This document shows positions 9,601 through 17,379 of a stretch of DNA of 64,000 nucleotides, in pieces. The notes beneath the pieces are model-generated. The model was not told the DNA's origin. It ran no database searches and worked only from the letters and a program-made list of their open reading frames with translations. The DNA lies in the NCBI RefSeq assembly GCF_000019525.1, contig NC_010506.1, positions 1,178,001 to 1,242,000 of the forward strand, given 5' to 3'. Numbering within the stretch: position 1 is the first letter of the stretch; each line of letters begins with the position of its first letter. The DNA comes from Shewanella woodyi ATCC 51908. GTDB taxonomy: Bacteria > Pseudomonadota > Gammaproteobacteria > Enterobacterales > Shewanellaceae. Position numbers and translations under genes: made by a program.

Positions 9601-9824
9601 GACTCCTCTATCTTTATGTTGATCCCCTCTTCAATCTCTTGAGGAGCCGCGCCTGGGTAGGCTACAGAAATCTGCAGGTAGTTCGCCTCAAAAGTGGGCA
9701 TCACCTCTTTATTGATGACAAATATACTGCTTGCTAGGCCGCCCATAATAAGGAAAAACATCAATAGGTTTGCAGCAACAATATTTTTAGCGAACCAAGC
9801 TATGATTCCTTTTTGTGGCTCCAT
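6663..9824 (-). CDS. RND-family multidrug efflux permease (HAE1/AcrB-like)
   Basis: A 1053-residue inner-membrane proton/drug antiporter with the usual 12-TM RND plan: an N-terminal TM (about 12-32), a large periplasmic loop, a TM block, a second periplasmic loop (from about 560) and a final TM block. TM4 contains VDDAIVIGE, so the paired aspartates needed for proton transfer are present. The TM10 equivalent reads VVVNDSLILVD and lacks the AcrB-type lysine, as in several divergent HAE1 subfamilies. It overlaps the upstream adaptor gene by one base (TAATG), so the two are translationally coupled. No outer-membrane TolC-type gene and no TetR regulator are adjacent, so it probably borrows a TolC encoded elsewhere. 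Substrates are unknown. Confidence 0.93.
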   Translation of the reverse strand: MEPQKGIIAWFAKNIVAANLLMFFLIMGGLASSIFVINKEVMPTFEANYLQISVAYPGAAPQEIEEGINIKIEESLQDIIGIKKVTSVASEGVGSVSIEVQEGYDPQDILDEAKLRLDAISTFPDNIEKPDIYRMKPENYVIWVSVYGDIDLHEMKEIAKSIREDITSLPSVTRAKVTGVRDYEVSIELSEDKLREYGLSFAQVAQAVQSSSIDLPGGAIRAQDGDILLRTKGQAYTGEDFSNILVSTRADGSRIMLSQVAIIKDDFEERQEYTRFNGKPAAIIEVTSIDDQNALKISEEVKTYIAKRSETLPASVKVDTWGDMTHYLKGRLNMMLSNMFYGAILVFLILALFLELKLAFWVMMGLPVCFLGTALLMPIEPFSMSINLLTLFAFILVLGIVVDDAIVIGESAYSETQLHGHSLDNVVKGAKRVAMPATFGVLTTIAAFIPMLMVSGPQGVIWKSIGMIVILCLVFSLVESKLILPAHLAHMKPKKPNLNPNAFVRFKLALNSKLQHFIHHKYRYFLERCIKNRYSVVSLFIGVLILSIALVVSGTVRWVFFPDLPSDFMQVQLEMEPGSSEENTLQVVKQVEDALYAMDQEMEEKFGYPVVKHSYINMGSRTSAFIFAELTKGEDREVDGVTISNAWRDKLPELLSVKKLSIAASTGGGGSDISFRLSSGNLEQLAQASAELKQKLKTYEGIYDISDNNSSGSHEILLDIKPEAEAQGLTLSDLASQVRYGFYGFEAQRILRNKEEVKVMVRYPLEQRRTIGHLENMMIRTPSGNSVPFSTVAEVELGDSYSSITRVDGRRAITIIANADKEKVEPSKVVTEIQSEFLPYLEGKYPHISTSLDGGSADEQSALISLVLGFLVALFAIYALMAIPLKSYSQPLIIMAVIPFGVIGALFGHLLLGLTLNILSLCGIVALAGVVVNDSLILVDFVNKARAEGQSITQAAIDSGCYRFRAIILTSLTTFVGLVPILLETSLQAKIVIPMATSLAFGILFSTLVTLILIPLLYIMLDDLKRLLTRFSGGLRRFYIWWWQPKSAQDDLT

Positions 9825-11038
9825 TATTGCTCACCTTTTGCTGCTAAATGTTGCTCTTTATCTTCATCTGTTTGTGGCGACTTGCTGCCACTATTATCCG
9901 CTTCACCTAAGATTTTGACTGATTGGCCAGAGCGCATGCTGGAGAGTTTAGTTAAGGAGATACGTTCGCCATCTAAAAGGCTGTCTTTAATGTAGACACT
10001 GTCGACATCGGTGCGAACAATATTAACGTCGCGAACCTCAACTATATTATCACTAGAAACTACGGCTACTTGATTATTGCGAACGATATGACGAGGCAGT
10101 TTTACAATGCCCTCAACGGTACGCCCTTTAATGATAGCGGTAACAAAACTGCCATATTTAAGTGGTAACTGCCCTTGATGTTTTGATTCTCTTAGGTAGG
10201 GATCTTTTATCTCGGCGACCAGATATACCATGCGGTTATCGGCATCAATAACGCCTTCACTGCGGACGATATCTCCTGTCCAGCTTACTTCTTTGCCTAC
10301 AAGTGATGCACTGAGCGTGACTTGTGTATCAGGTTTATCAACAGACTCTAGGTAAGCAAGATCATTGTTGGCAAGTGGCAGGCGGATCTCAGCAATGCGG
10401 GTATCATAAAGCTCACCCAGATTGGTTCCTAGGGTGACATATTGGCCTAGATCGACCATTCTTGTTTTGATGATCCCTTCAAAGGGGGCGCGGATGATCG
10501 TTCTCTCTAGGTTTCGCTCGGCGCGGGCCATAGCAGCTTGAGCAAACTTAACATTGGCTTGCTCTTTTTTTAGTTGAGGCAGCCTGAGGCCTAACTCTGG
10601 CGGAAGCCCACCATCGTAGCCTTTCCAGTCGTTCTTAGCGACCTCACCACGAGCAATCTCCTCCTCTAATGCGGCCTGTGCTTGGGCAAGGCTAGCCTGA
10701 GCTTGACTCAGATCGGCTTCATAATCCGATGGCTCAATCATGGCGAGCTGCTCCCCTTTTTTAACCACTCCACCAGCAACAAAGTTGGGGGAGATACTAA
10801 GTAGACGTCCTTTTACCTCAGTGACTAGCTGAGTTTTATTCTTAGGGGTGACAACACCATATGAAGGTAAGTTCAGGGAAACGGTTTGCTGTTCAACTTT
10901 TACCACATCCACTATTTGGGCTGGTTTTTCTTCCTCTTTCTGCTCAGGGCTTTCTTTGGTATTAATAAGTAGCCAAGCGGCCATGCCAAAGAAAAAAAGT
11001 ATGAAGAGAGGGGTTAATCTTCGTATTATTTTTATCAT
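9824..11038 (-). CDS. RND efflux periplasmic adaptor (membrane fusion protein)
   Basis: An HlyD/AcrA-type adaptor with an N-terminal membrane anchor (IIRRLTPLFILFFFGMAAWL), a lipoyl/barrel-sandwich half around residues 60-90, an alpha-helical coiled-coil hairpin rich in Ala, Glu and Gln (about 95-170), a second lipoyl half (IIRAPFEGII) and a beta-barrel domain. It links the permease to an outer-membrane channel. I chose ATG 11038 over the longer ATG at 11065: 11038 has GGGA at a 5-base spacing, while the longer start has its AGGA directly abutting the codon. It is the first gene of a two-gene operon that ends at the terminator near 6640. Confidence 0.9.
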   Translation of the reverse strand: MIKIIRRLTPLFILFFFGMAAWLLINTKESPEQKEEEKPAQIVDVVKVEQQTVSLNLPSYGVVTPKNKTQLVTEVKGRLLSISPNFVAGGVVKKGEQLAMIEPSDYEADLSQAQASLAQAQAALEEEIARGEVAKNDWKGYDGGLPPELGLRLPQLKKEQANVKFAQAAMARAERNLERTIIRAPFEGIIKTRMVDLGQYVTLGTNLGELYDTRIAEIRLPLANNDLAYLESVDKPDTQVTLSASLVGKEVSWTGDIVRSEGVIDADNRMVYLVAEIKDPYLRESKHQGQLPLKYGSFVTAIIKGRTVEGIVKLPRHIVRNNQVAVVSSDNIVEVRDVNIVRTDVDSVYIKDSLLDGERISLTKLSSMRSGQSVKILGEADNSGSKSPQTDEDKEQHLAAKGEQ

Positions 11039-11254
11039 TATTATCCCGCTGTTCCATGCTGACATTCCTATACTTGGTTAAATCTACCAGAGTCTAGAGA
11101 TGTGACAAAACGGTTTTTGTAAATAAACTGTATCAAATGTAGATTAAATGCTGCTGGAAGAGGGGGTTAATACTGAAGTACTAGGCTAAACAGGTTTTAT
11201 TGTTTAATTATTGAGCTTTTTGTAGTGTGTTATTCGGCTATGTTGATTGAAGAG

Positions 11255-11274
11255 GGAGCCGCGATTGCGGCTCC
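11255..11274 (-). terminator. Terminator-like hairpin downstream of srmB
   Basis: A perfect 8-bp stem GGAGCCGC-GATT-GCGGCTCC lies 24 bases after the srmB stop at 11298. Its T-tract on the minus strand is weak (CTCTTC), so termination efficiency is uncertain. Confidence 0.5.
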
Positions 11275-11297
11275 TAAAGTTTACCTAAATGTTAGGT

Positions 11298-12524
11298 TTA
11301 TTTCTTTTTCTTCTTTTTATTCTTCTTACTGAAGCTTTTCTCACTAGGCTTAACCTTGTTTTTCCCTGGTGGTTTAGCCTCTTTGTTCTTAGGTCTAAGA
11401 TCTTTAATGAAGCGACGTTTTAGTGGCTGATCCATATAACGTTCAATCTTACCAACAACACGGATATCATGTGCTTCGACTAGGGAGATTGCCGTTCCCT
11501 TTGCACCTGCACGGCCTGTACGACCGATACGGTGAACATAGGTATCGGCAGAGCGTGGCATATCGAAGTTGATCACATGGGTGATATCTTCAACATCGAT
11601 CCCTCGTGCGGCAACATCGGTGGCAAGCAAGACATTCACTTCACCTTTAGTGAAACGACCCAGTGCTTGGAATCTTTGCTTTTGCTCCATATCACCGCGC
11701 ATATAGCTGCAAGGTATGCCTACACGCTGCAGCATCCCCTCTAAGCTGGCAACGGCTTCGCGGGTTTTAACGAATACAATGGCTCTTTGGGTCTCTTCTT
11801 GCTGAAGTATGCTACACAAGAGTTTAAACTTGTGCTCTTTATCATCGGCAATATGGATCCACTGATGAATTTTCGCTTTCTCACTGCGAGGCGCTTCGGC
11901 TTCAACCTTTACCGGATCGGTAAGCAGTTGGTGGGAGAAGCGGCCGACATCGCTGCCCTCTAGTGTGGCAGAAAACAGCATAGTCTGTTTACGGCCAACA
12001 GACTCAATGGCAATGGTTTCGACAACGGCTGAGAAACCCATATCTAACATTCTGTCGGCTTCATCGATCACTAAGATCTCCACCTCTTCAGCATTAAAGA
12101 GTCCCTTATCTAGGTACTCCATCAGACGGCCTGGGGTTGCCACTAATATATCAACATTCCCTTTTAATGCTTCCTCTTGAGGCGCATAAGGGACACCACC
12201 TGTGATGATGACAGTATTAAGGTCTAGCTCATAGGCAAGGTGAGAGGCATATCTGTGGATCTGACTTGCCAGTTCACGGGTAGGCGTGAGAATGACAACA
12301 CGTGCCTGACCTGAGAATCGACGCGGGAAATCGATAATATGCTGTAGAGCCGGGAGTAGGAAGCTGGCTGTTTTGCCTGTTCCAGTCGGTGCACGCGCAA
12401 GAATGTCCCGCTGATCCATGGCCAAGGGGATCGTTTGTTGCTGTATGGTGGTGGGCTTGTGGTGGCCCATGGCTTTTAATGACTCTAATAAAATAGGGTC
12501 AAGCAGGAGGTCTTCAAATAGCAT
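11298..12524 (-). CDS. srmB: DEAD-box RNA helicase SrmB
   Basis: An ATP-dependent RNA helicase that in E. coli acts early in 50S ribosomal subunit assembly. Motif I APTGTGKT lies at about 45-52, motif II DEAD at 154-157, motif III SAT at 185-187, and the C-terminal RecA domain ends with HRIGRTGRAG. Segments such as LLPALQHIIDFPRR, LFSATLEG and AISLVEAHD match SrmB more closely than RhlE, RhlB or DeaD as I recall them. A lysine-rich tail (final KKNKKKKKK) is typical for RNA binding. I prefer ATG 12524 (408 residues); the upstream GTG at 12554 would add ten residues not expected in the family. Its neighbour is trmN6, as in E. coli, where yfiC adjoins srmB. Confidence 0.9.
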   Translation of the reverse strand: MLFEDLLLDPILLESLKAMGHHKPTTIQQQTIPLAMDQRDILARAPTGTGKTASFLLPALQHIIDFPRRFSGQARVVILTPTRELASQIHRYASHLAYELDLNTVIITGGVPYAPQEEALKGNVDILVATPGRLMEYLDKGLFNAEEVEILVIDEADRMLDMGFSAVVETIAIESVGRKQTMLFSATLEGSDVGRFSHQLLTDPVKVEAEAPRSEKAKIHQWIHIADDKEHKFKLLCSILQQEETQRAIVFVKTREAVASLEGMLQRVGIPCSYMRGDMEQKQRFQALGRFTKGEVNVLLATDVAARGIDVEDITHVINFDMPRSADTYVHRIGRTGRAGAKGTAISLVEAHDIRVVGKIERYMDQPLKRRFIKDLRPKNKEAKPPGKNKVKPSEKSFSKKNKKKKKK

Positions 12525-12600
12525 GTGCAGCGTCTCAATAAATAATAGCGGCACATTATAAAGGTTAATCGGGCTAACTTAAATCATTAGTATTGAAAAT

Positions 12601-12628
12601 CCCCATTAAAGAAAACAACAAAATGGGG
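12601..12628 (-). terminator. Possible weak terminator after trmN6
   Basis: CCCCATT and AATGGGG form a 7-bp stem with a 14-base loop, followed on the minus strand by ATTTTC. It lies between the trmN6 stop and the srmB start. It may only be a weak attenuator. Confidence 0.35.
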
Positions 12629-12684
12629 TAAGTGGTCGTTGGCGTCAGAAAATAGCGTTTAAATGATGCTTTTGTTTAGTCACT

Positions 12685-13416
12685 TTAATACTTGAGATAG
12701 AAGCCAGTGATTAGCGCTATCATCTCTGGGGTATAGCTTGCATCAGGCTCTTTGATGCAAAGATTGTTTGTGATCACTGTGTCATCTTCAGCTAACTTAG
12801 TTGCCTTGTGCTTAAGGGTGAAAAGATGACGATGAGGTGCCTTAAACCTTGAGTCGCTAATGTTGGTTAGCTGGTTCATCCATAGCTCACTTTTCTCAAC
12901 CTCTTCAATAAAAGGGGTCATGCTTTGGCTTGGCAAGATCAAACTAGCCGTCCCTGTTGCAGCAAGTAGCTTGGTTATCACTTCAAGAAGAGCGTGGAAA
13001 GTTAAGCTGTCAGTATGCCTTGCCTGAGCCCTGAGTCTGTTACTGGATTGTGTTCCTCCTTTGAAGTAGGGAGGGTTACAGATAATGTGATCAAATTGAG
13101 CGTTATTACCGTCTGTATGCTGATTACAAAACTCCTGTACGCTGGCATATACCAAATTCAATCTGCTTTGCCATTTAGAGGCGATGAAGTTCTTATTGCA
13201 GGCATGAAATGCCGTGTCATCCAGTTCGACAGCAGTGATCTGAGCTTCACTTCGTTGGGCTGCCATCAAACTGAGCAATCCACTCCCTGCGCCTATATCT
13301 AACAGATTTTCTGCCTTTGACAGCGGCGCCCAGGCACCGAGCAGTACTCCATCTGTGCTGACGGGCATACCGCAGCCATGATCATCGATATGAAATTGTT
13401 TAAAGGTAAAGGCCAT
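12685..13416 (-). CDS. trmN6: tRNA1(Val) adenine-37 N6-methyltransferase
   Basis: A class I SAM-dependent methyltransferase of 243 residues (E. coli YfiC/TrmN6 is about 245). The SAM-binding motif LLDIGAGSGLLSL lies at about 38-50 and the N6-adenine motif NPPY at 114-117 (IICNPPYFKGG). The N-terminal FTFKQFHIDDHGCGMPV segment is typical of this family. The enzyme methylates A37 of tRNA-Val in the cytoplasm. It lies upstream of srmB on the same strand with about 160 bases between, so co-transcription is possible but not required. Confidence 0.9.
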   Translation of the reverse strand: MAFTFKQFHIDDHGCGMPVSTDGVLLGAWAPLSKAENLLDIGAGSGLLSLMAAQRSEAQITAVELDDTAFHACNKNFIASKWQSRLNLVYASVQEFCNQHTDGNNAQFDHIICNPPYFKGGTQSSNRLRAQARHTDSLTFHALLEVITKLLAATGTASLILPSQSMTPFIEEVEKSELWMNQLTNISDSRFKAPHRHLFTLKHKATKLAEDDTVITNNLCIKEPDASYTPEMIALITGFYLKY

Positions 13417-13938
13417 TGAGGGGAGTTTGACTAATTTAGGTTGGCGCGAATTGTACGCTAACTAAATGGATATCGCGAATATCAATAGGGGGGAGATAAG
13501 CCGGAGTTGAATGAGTGAGCTAGTGTTATGTATTGAATTATTCGCTGTAGAGAACAAAAAAATAGCGGGATAAAATAGCCAAATTTATGTTGGATTTTTG
13601 TTTCTTCCGTCTTTTGATAGCGGTTTATGCTTGGGTTAAGTAACGGCTGTTAATCTATGGTTTTTGTTATGTTGCCTTCTTGGTGTTAATTATTGTTGAG
13701 GTGATGTGCATCCTTGTCAATATTCAGTGAGTTTGATAATAGTATGCCCCCTCGAGACGTTTTTATACGGTATTTAGGGGCAGGTAAACCAGTTTTAAAC
13801 AATTTTAGCACTAGTGTTTTATGCTTCTGTTTAATAACTCGCCAAGTATTGGCCGAATTTACCATGGAGCTGTGTAATCTAAAGTTTACACTGAGAATGT
13901 ATTCGGCGTGATGACTTGAGAATGATAAAAACAAAATA
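13417..13938. other. Intergenic region upstream of brnQ, nothing identified
   Basis: About 520 bases separate the divergent trmN6 and brnQ genes. A 65-codon frame at 13714-13911 has no plausible ribosome-binding site and no recognisable product. A long 5' leader or an Lrp-type control region for brnQ would fit the position, but I see no defined motif or riboswitch fold. Confidence 0.35.
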
Positions 13939-15288
13939 ATGATGGGGCGAAAAGTGCAAGATAAACAAATGACTATAGCTGACACCTTGGGCTTGGGTTT
14001 TATGACCTTTGCTTTTTTCTTAGGTGCAGGAAACTTAATTTTCCCGCCACTTGCGGGATTTCTCTCTGGTGAGAATATGAACCTAGCTATGCTTGGTTTC
14101 CTCATCACTGCGGTGACACTGCCTTTGATCACCTTGATAGCCGTTGCTAAGGCAAACGGCAAGATCATGGGGTTACTTCCGCCGCTGGCTGCAACCGTAT
14201 TCGCTGTTGCCATCTACATCGTTATTGGTCCAGCTTTCGCTGCGCCTCGTGCTGGTCTCGTTGCCTATGAGATGGGGTTTAAACCTTTCTTAGCCGACAG
14301 CAGTGCTACCTTTATGTTGGCGGGAATTACACTTAATATCTCTCAGCTTATCTACTCAGTTATCTTTTTTGGTGGCGCCATGCTGTTGGCACTTTACCCA
14401 GGTAAACTGCTAGATAGCGTTGGGAAAATCCTTACGCCAATCATGTTAGCGCTTCTGGTGGCTCTTGCAGCCTCGGTATTTATGACTCCTGGTGCTGAAA
14501 TTAGCCATGCAGTAGGGGATTATCAGAGTAACCCGTTAACCAAAGGTATCCTTGAGGGATACAATACGATGGATACACTGGCTTCACTCATCTTTGGTAT
14601 GTTGATTATCGATATTCTACGCCGAAAAGGGGTAAGTGATAGCAAAGCTCAAACTAAATACCTGATTCAAGCTGCCTTTATCGCGGCTGCTGGCTTAGCA
14701 TTTGTCTACATTTCACTCTTCTATTTAGGGGCAACGGGCGGTGATATTGCTGCTGGCGCCGATAATGGTGGCGTGATTCTTACTAATTATGTGAACCGTG
14801 AGTTTGGTGAGTTTGGCAAGATACTCTTAGCGGCTGTGGTGACTCTAGCTTGTTTAACCACAGTGATTGGCTTAGTGACAGCGTGTGCTGAGTTCTTTAA
14901 TGAGCTCATTCCAAGCCTCTCATACCGTACATTTGTGATTATTATCAGCCTTATCTGTGCAACGGTTGCTAATGTTGGTTTATCTCAGCTGATCAGCATC
15001 AGCGTTCCTGTGCTCTATACCATCTATCCAGTTGCTATCGCATTGGTTGCTGTGACTTTCCTGACTGAGAAGTTTTCAATGCCTGAGTTCTCTCACCGTA
15101 TCGTGTTAAGTGTTGCACTGGTATTTGGTGTGATTGATGGATTGAAAGCGGCTGGTGTTAATATGGATTTATTTAACTTTATGCCATTACACAGTGAGGG
15201 GATGGCTTGGTTATTACCTACAGGTTTAACGATAATTGCTTGTTTATTGGTAAAAAAGCCTAAGACTGATCCGTTATTGAACTCCTGA
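13939..15288 (+). CDS. brnQ: Branched-chain amino acid:cation symporter BrnQ
   Basis: An LIVCS-family inner-membrane transporter of 449 residues with about 12 hydrophobic helices. The N-terminal signature LGFMTFAFFLGAGNLIFPP is diagnostic of BrnQ, which imports leucine, isoleucine and valine with sodium or protons. The start is uncertain: ATG 13939 and 13942 lack a clear ribosome-binding site, and ATG 13969 (MTIADTLGLG) would match the usual family N-terminus better. It is transcribed alone and ends at a strong hairpin at 15331-15361. Confidence 0.9.
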   Translation: MMGRKVQDKQMTIADTLGLGFMTFAFFLGAGNLIFPPLAGFLSGENMNLAMLGFLITAVTLPLITLIAVAKANGKIMGLLPPLAATVFAVAIYIVIGPAFAAPRAGLVAYEMGFKPFLADSSATFMLAGITLNISQLIYSVIFFGGAMLLALYPGKLLDSVGKILTPIMLALLVALAASVFMTPGAEISHAVGDYQSNPLTKGILEGYNTMDTLASLIFGMLIIDILRRKGVSDSKAQTKYLIQAAFIAAAGLAFVYISLFYLGATGGDIAAGADNGGVILTNYVNREFGEFGKILLAAVVTLACLTTVIGLVTACAEFFNELIPSLSYRTFVIIISLICATVANVGLSQLISISVPVLYTIYPVAIALVAVTFLTEKFSMPEFSHRIVLSVALVFGVIDGLKAAGVNMDLFNFMPLHSEGMAWLLPTGLTIIACLLVKKPKTDPLLNS

Positions 15289-15330
15289 TAGCCACTCTTT
15301 GTTAGGCATGTAAGTTAAGCTGACATAAAA

Positions 15331-15361
15331 TAGGGCGTAGACATTTAATGTTTACGCCCTA
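15331..15361 (+). terminator. Intrinsic terminator after brnQ
   Basis: TAGGGCGTA pairs with TACGCCCTA, with an inner ACAT/ATGT extension, about 40 bases after the brnQ stop. A T-rich stretch ending in TTTTTT lies slightly downstream. It separates brnQ from xerD. Confidence 0.75.
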
Positions 15362-15395
15362 TTAATTTCTGCGTTTTTTATGTTGGAGAGATAAC

Positions 15396-16322
15396 TTGAG
15401 TCAATCTGATAACAATATCGTGCCAGTTCAGCATAAGAGCGATCCCTTGATTGAACTCTTTCTTGATGACCTCTGGTCCAGCCGTGGGCTAAGTAGTAAT
15501 ACCTTGAGTGCTTATCGTACCGATCTCTGTCATTTTGAGCATTATCTTATCAAGTCTGGGATCGCCTTGTGTGATGCGACGCAGGGAACGATTAGGGATT
15601 ATCTGGATGTTCGTTTCGAGAAAGGCTTTGCACGCACGAGTAGCGCACGACTTATCAGTAGTCTAAGACGTTTCTATGGCTTCTTAGTGATTCAGAATCG
15701 AATCGAGGTAGACCCCACTGCTCAGATTAAATCGCCGCAGCTAGCCCGTAAACTTCCAGACTCTCTGAGTGAAGCGGATGTGGATAGCTTACTGAGCGAG
15801 CCCAATCTTGACGACCCAATAGAGTGCCGCGATAAAGCGATGCTTGAGCTTTTGTATGCCACAGGACTTAGGGTTACTGAACTTGTGAGCCTGACCATGG
15901 AGCAGATAAGCCTACGCCAGGGAGTAGTTAGAGTGGTTGGTAAAGGGGGCAAGGAGCGACTTGTTCCCTTAGGTGAGATGGCTATCTCAGAGGTAGAGAG
16001 TTACTTAGTAGCCGCTAGAGGTGAGCTGCTTAAACAGAAGATGAGTGATGTGCTGTTTCCGTCAAAGCGGGGCAGCATGATGACGCGGCAAACCTTCTGG
16101 CATCGAATTAAGCACTATGCATTGAGGGCGGGAATAAGTACTGACCTTTCACCACATACCTTAAGGCATGCGTTTGCGACGCACCTACTCAATCATGGGG
16201 CAGATCTGCGAGTGGTGCAGTTACTTTTGGGCCATAGCGATCTCTCTACCACACAGATCTATACCCATGTGGCTAAGGCGAGATTGAGTCAGCTGCATAG
16301 CGAACACCACCCAAGAGGTTAG
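15396..16322 (+). CDS. xerD: Site-specific tyrosine recombinase XerD
   Basis: A 308-residue tyrosine recombinase that resolves chromosome dimers at dif together with XerC and FtsK. All catalytic residues are visible: Arg159 (ATGLRVTE), Lys183 (GKGGKERLVP), His254 and Arg257 (SPHTLRHAFATH), His280 (LLGHSDLSTTQ) and Tyr289 (IYTHV). The start is TTG 15396, preceded by TTGGAGAG at good spacing; no ATG fits better. The dsbC and recJ genes follow, the same xerD-dsbC-recJ order as E. coli, which supports XerD over XerC. This is a housekeeping recombinase, not an integron or phage integrase. Confidence 0.95.
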   Translation: MSQSDNNIVPVQHKSDPLIELFLDDLWSSRGLSSNTLSAYRTDLCHFEHYLIKSGIALCDATQGTIRDYLDVRFEKGFARTSSARLISSLRRFYGFLVIQNRIEVDPTAQIKSPQLARKLPDSLSEADVDSLLSEPNLDDPIECRDKAMLELLYATGLRVTELVSLTMEQISLRQGVVRVVGKGGKERLVPLGEMAISEVESYLVAARGELLKQKMSDVLFPSKRGSMMTRQTFWHRIKHYALRAGISTDLSPHTLRHAFATHLLNHGADLRVVQLLLGHSDLSTTQIYTHVAKARLSQLHSEHHPRG

Positions 16323-16511
16323 TGCTGCTCTAATACTAATTGGTATATTTTCACGCAATAGGCAGGATTTGATGGATCTAGTTACAGTTAATATTTGCTT
16401 TAATCCCACTGAAACTGTAACTTTTCAGGACTAATTAGGGTCTAATCTTTCATGACTCATTAGTTTATCTATTTTTGACCATGTATGACCCAAATAATAA
16501 CAGGATACCCC

Positions 16512-17240
16512 ATGATTTTTACCCGAGTATGCACCCTGATTTTTGCTGTATTGTTGGCTCAATCTGCGATTGCTGCCCCCAATACACCGACAGACGATAG
16601 CAAGGCTTTAAAAGAGAAGCTAGCTGATACGTTAAGTGTAAAAGTTCACTCTCTTCAGGAGTCTCCAATCCCTGGTTTATATGAAGCATTAACCGATCGC
16701 GGTGTGCTTTATATCTCCAAAGATGGCTCTAAACTGTTTCACGGTAATCTTTACGATCTCGATAAAGGGATGAAGAACCTGACTGAGGCGGCGATGGCGG
16801 GCCCTCGAATTGAGATGATGAAGCCTCTTGAAGATAATATGTTGGTCTACAAGGCTAAAAACGAGAAGCACGTGGTTACAGTGTTCACCGATACCACCTG
16901 TGGTTACTGCCGTAAGCTACATAACGAGATGCAGGAGTATAATGATCTAGGTATTACTATTCGTTATCTCGCTTTCCCTCGTCGTGGCATACCTTCGGCA
17001 AATGCCGATGAGATGGAATCAATATGGTGTGCTGCCGATCCACTTCAAGCCATGACAGATGCAAAAGGCGGTAAGAGCGTCAAACAGGAGAAGTGCGATG
17101 CGAAAATTGCGGAGCAGTACAACCTAGGCCAAAGCTTTGGTGTTAATGGTACCCCTGCAATTGTGCTAGAAGATGGCAGCATGATCCCTGGCTACCAACC
17201 ACCAGCTGCACTGCTTAAAGTGCTTGAAGCGACTAACTAA
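16512..17240 (+). CDS. dsbC: Periplasmic disulfide isomerase DsbC
   Basis: A thiol:disulfide interchange protein that shuffles wrong disulfides in the periplasm. The start is ATG 16512, preceded by AGGA at 6 bases, giving a clean signal peptide (MIFTRVCTLIFAVLLAQSAIAA); an earlier in-frame ATG at 16485 would put nine extra residues before it. The N-terminal dimerisation domain spans about 30-95. The thioredoxin domain has the active site C130-G-Y-C133 (TTCGYCRKLH), exactly that of DsbC. A second cysteine pair (IWCAAD and QEKCDAK) matches the structural disulfide. It lies between xerD and recJ. Confidence 0.94.
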   Translation: MIFTRVCTLIFAVLLAQSAIAAPNTPTDDSKALKEKLADTLSVKVHSLQESPIPGLYEALTDRGVLYISKDGSKLFHGNLYDLDKGMKNLTEAAMAGPRIEMMKPLEDNMLVYKAKNEKHVVTVFTDTTCGYCRKLHNEMQEYNDLGITIRYLAFPRRGIPSANADEMESIWCAADPLQAMTDAKGGKSVKQEKCDAKIAEQYNLGQSFGVNGTPAIVLEDGSMIPGYQPPAALLKVLEATN

Positions 17241-17256
17241 TCAGTTGCTAGATTAA

Positions 17257-17288
17257 GCCAGTAGTATCTTAGGTACTACTGGCTTTTT
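17257..17288 (+). terminator. Intrinsic terminator after dsbC
   Basis: GCCAGTAGTA and TACTACTGGC pair around a 7-base loop and are followed by TTTTTG, 17 bases past the dsbC stop. Transcription of recJ must therefore read through or start anew. Confidence 0.85.
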
Positions 17289-17379
17289 GCTTTAATTCAA
17301 TCGTATTTTTTAATGTGTCATCACTTAGCTCCTTTGATAAGCTGAGCTTCCCTGTTTTGATGCAAAAGGCTGTAATGAA

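Noticed and set aside
13714..13911. 65-codon frame upstream of brnQ
   Set aside because: No plausible start signal or family; composition matches intergenic DNA.
15396..16322. Tyrosine recombinase considered as an integron or phage integrase
   Set aside because: Sequence and xerD-dsbC-recJ order identify housekeeping XerD; it lacks the extra IntI helix region and is 5 kb from the cassettes.
16333..16352. ATACTAATTGGTATA as another MITE end
   Set aside because: Short palindrome with too few matching bases to separate from chance; mentioned only as weak similarity.
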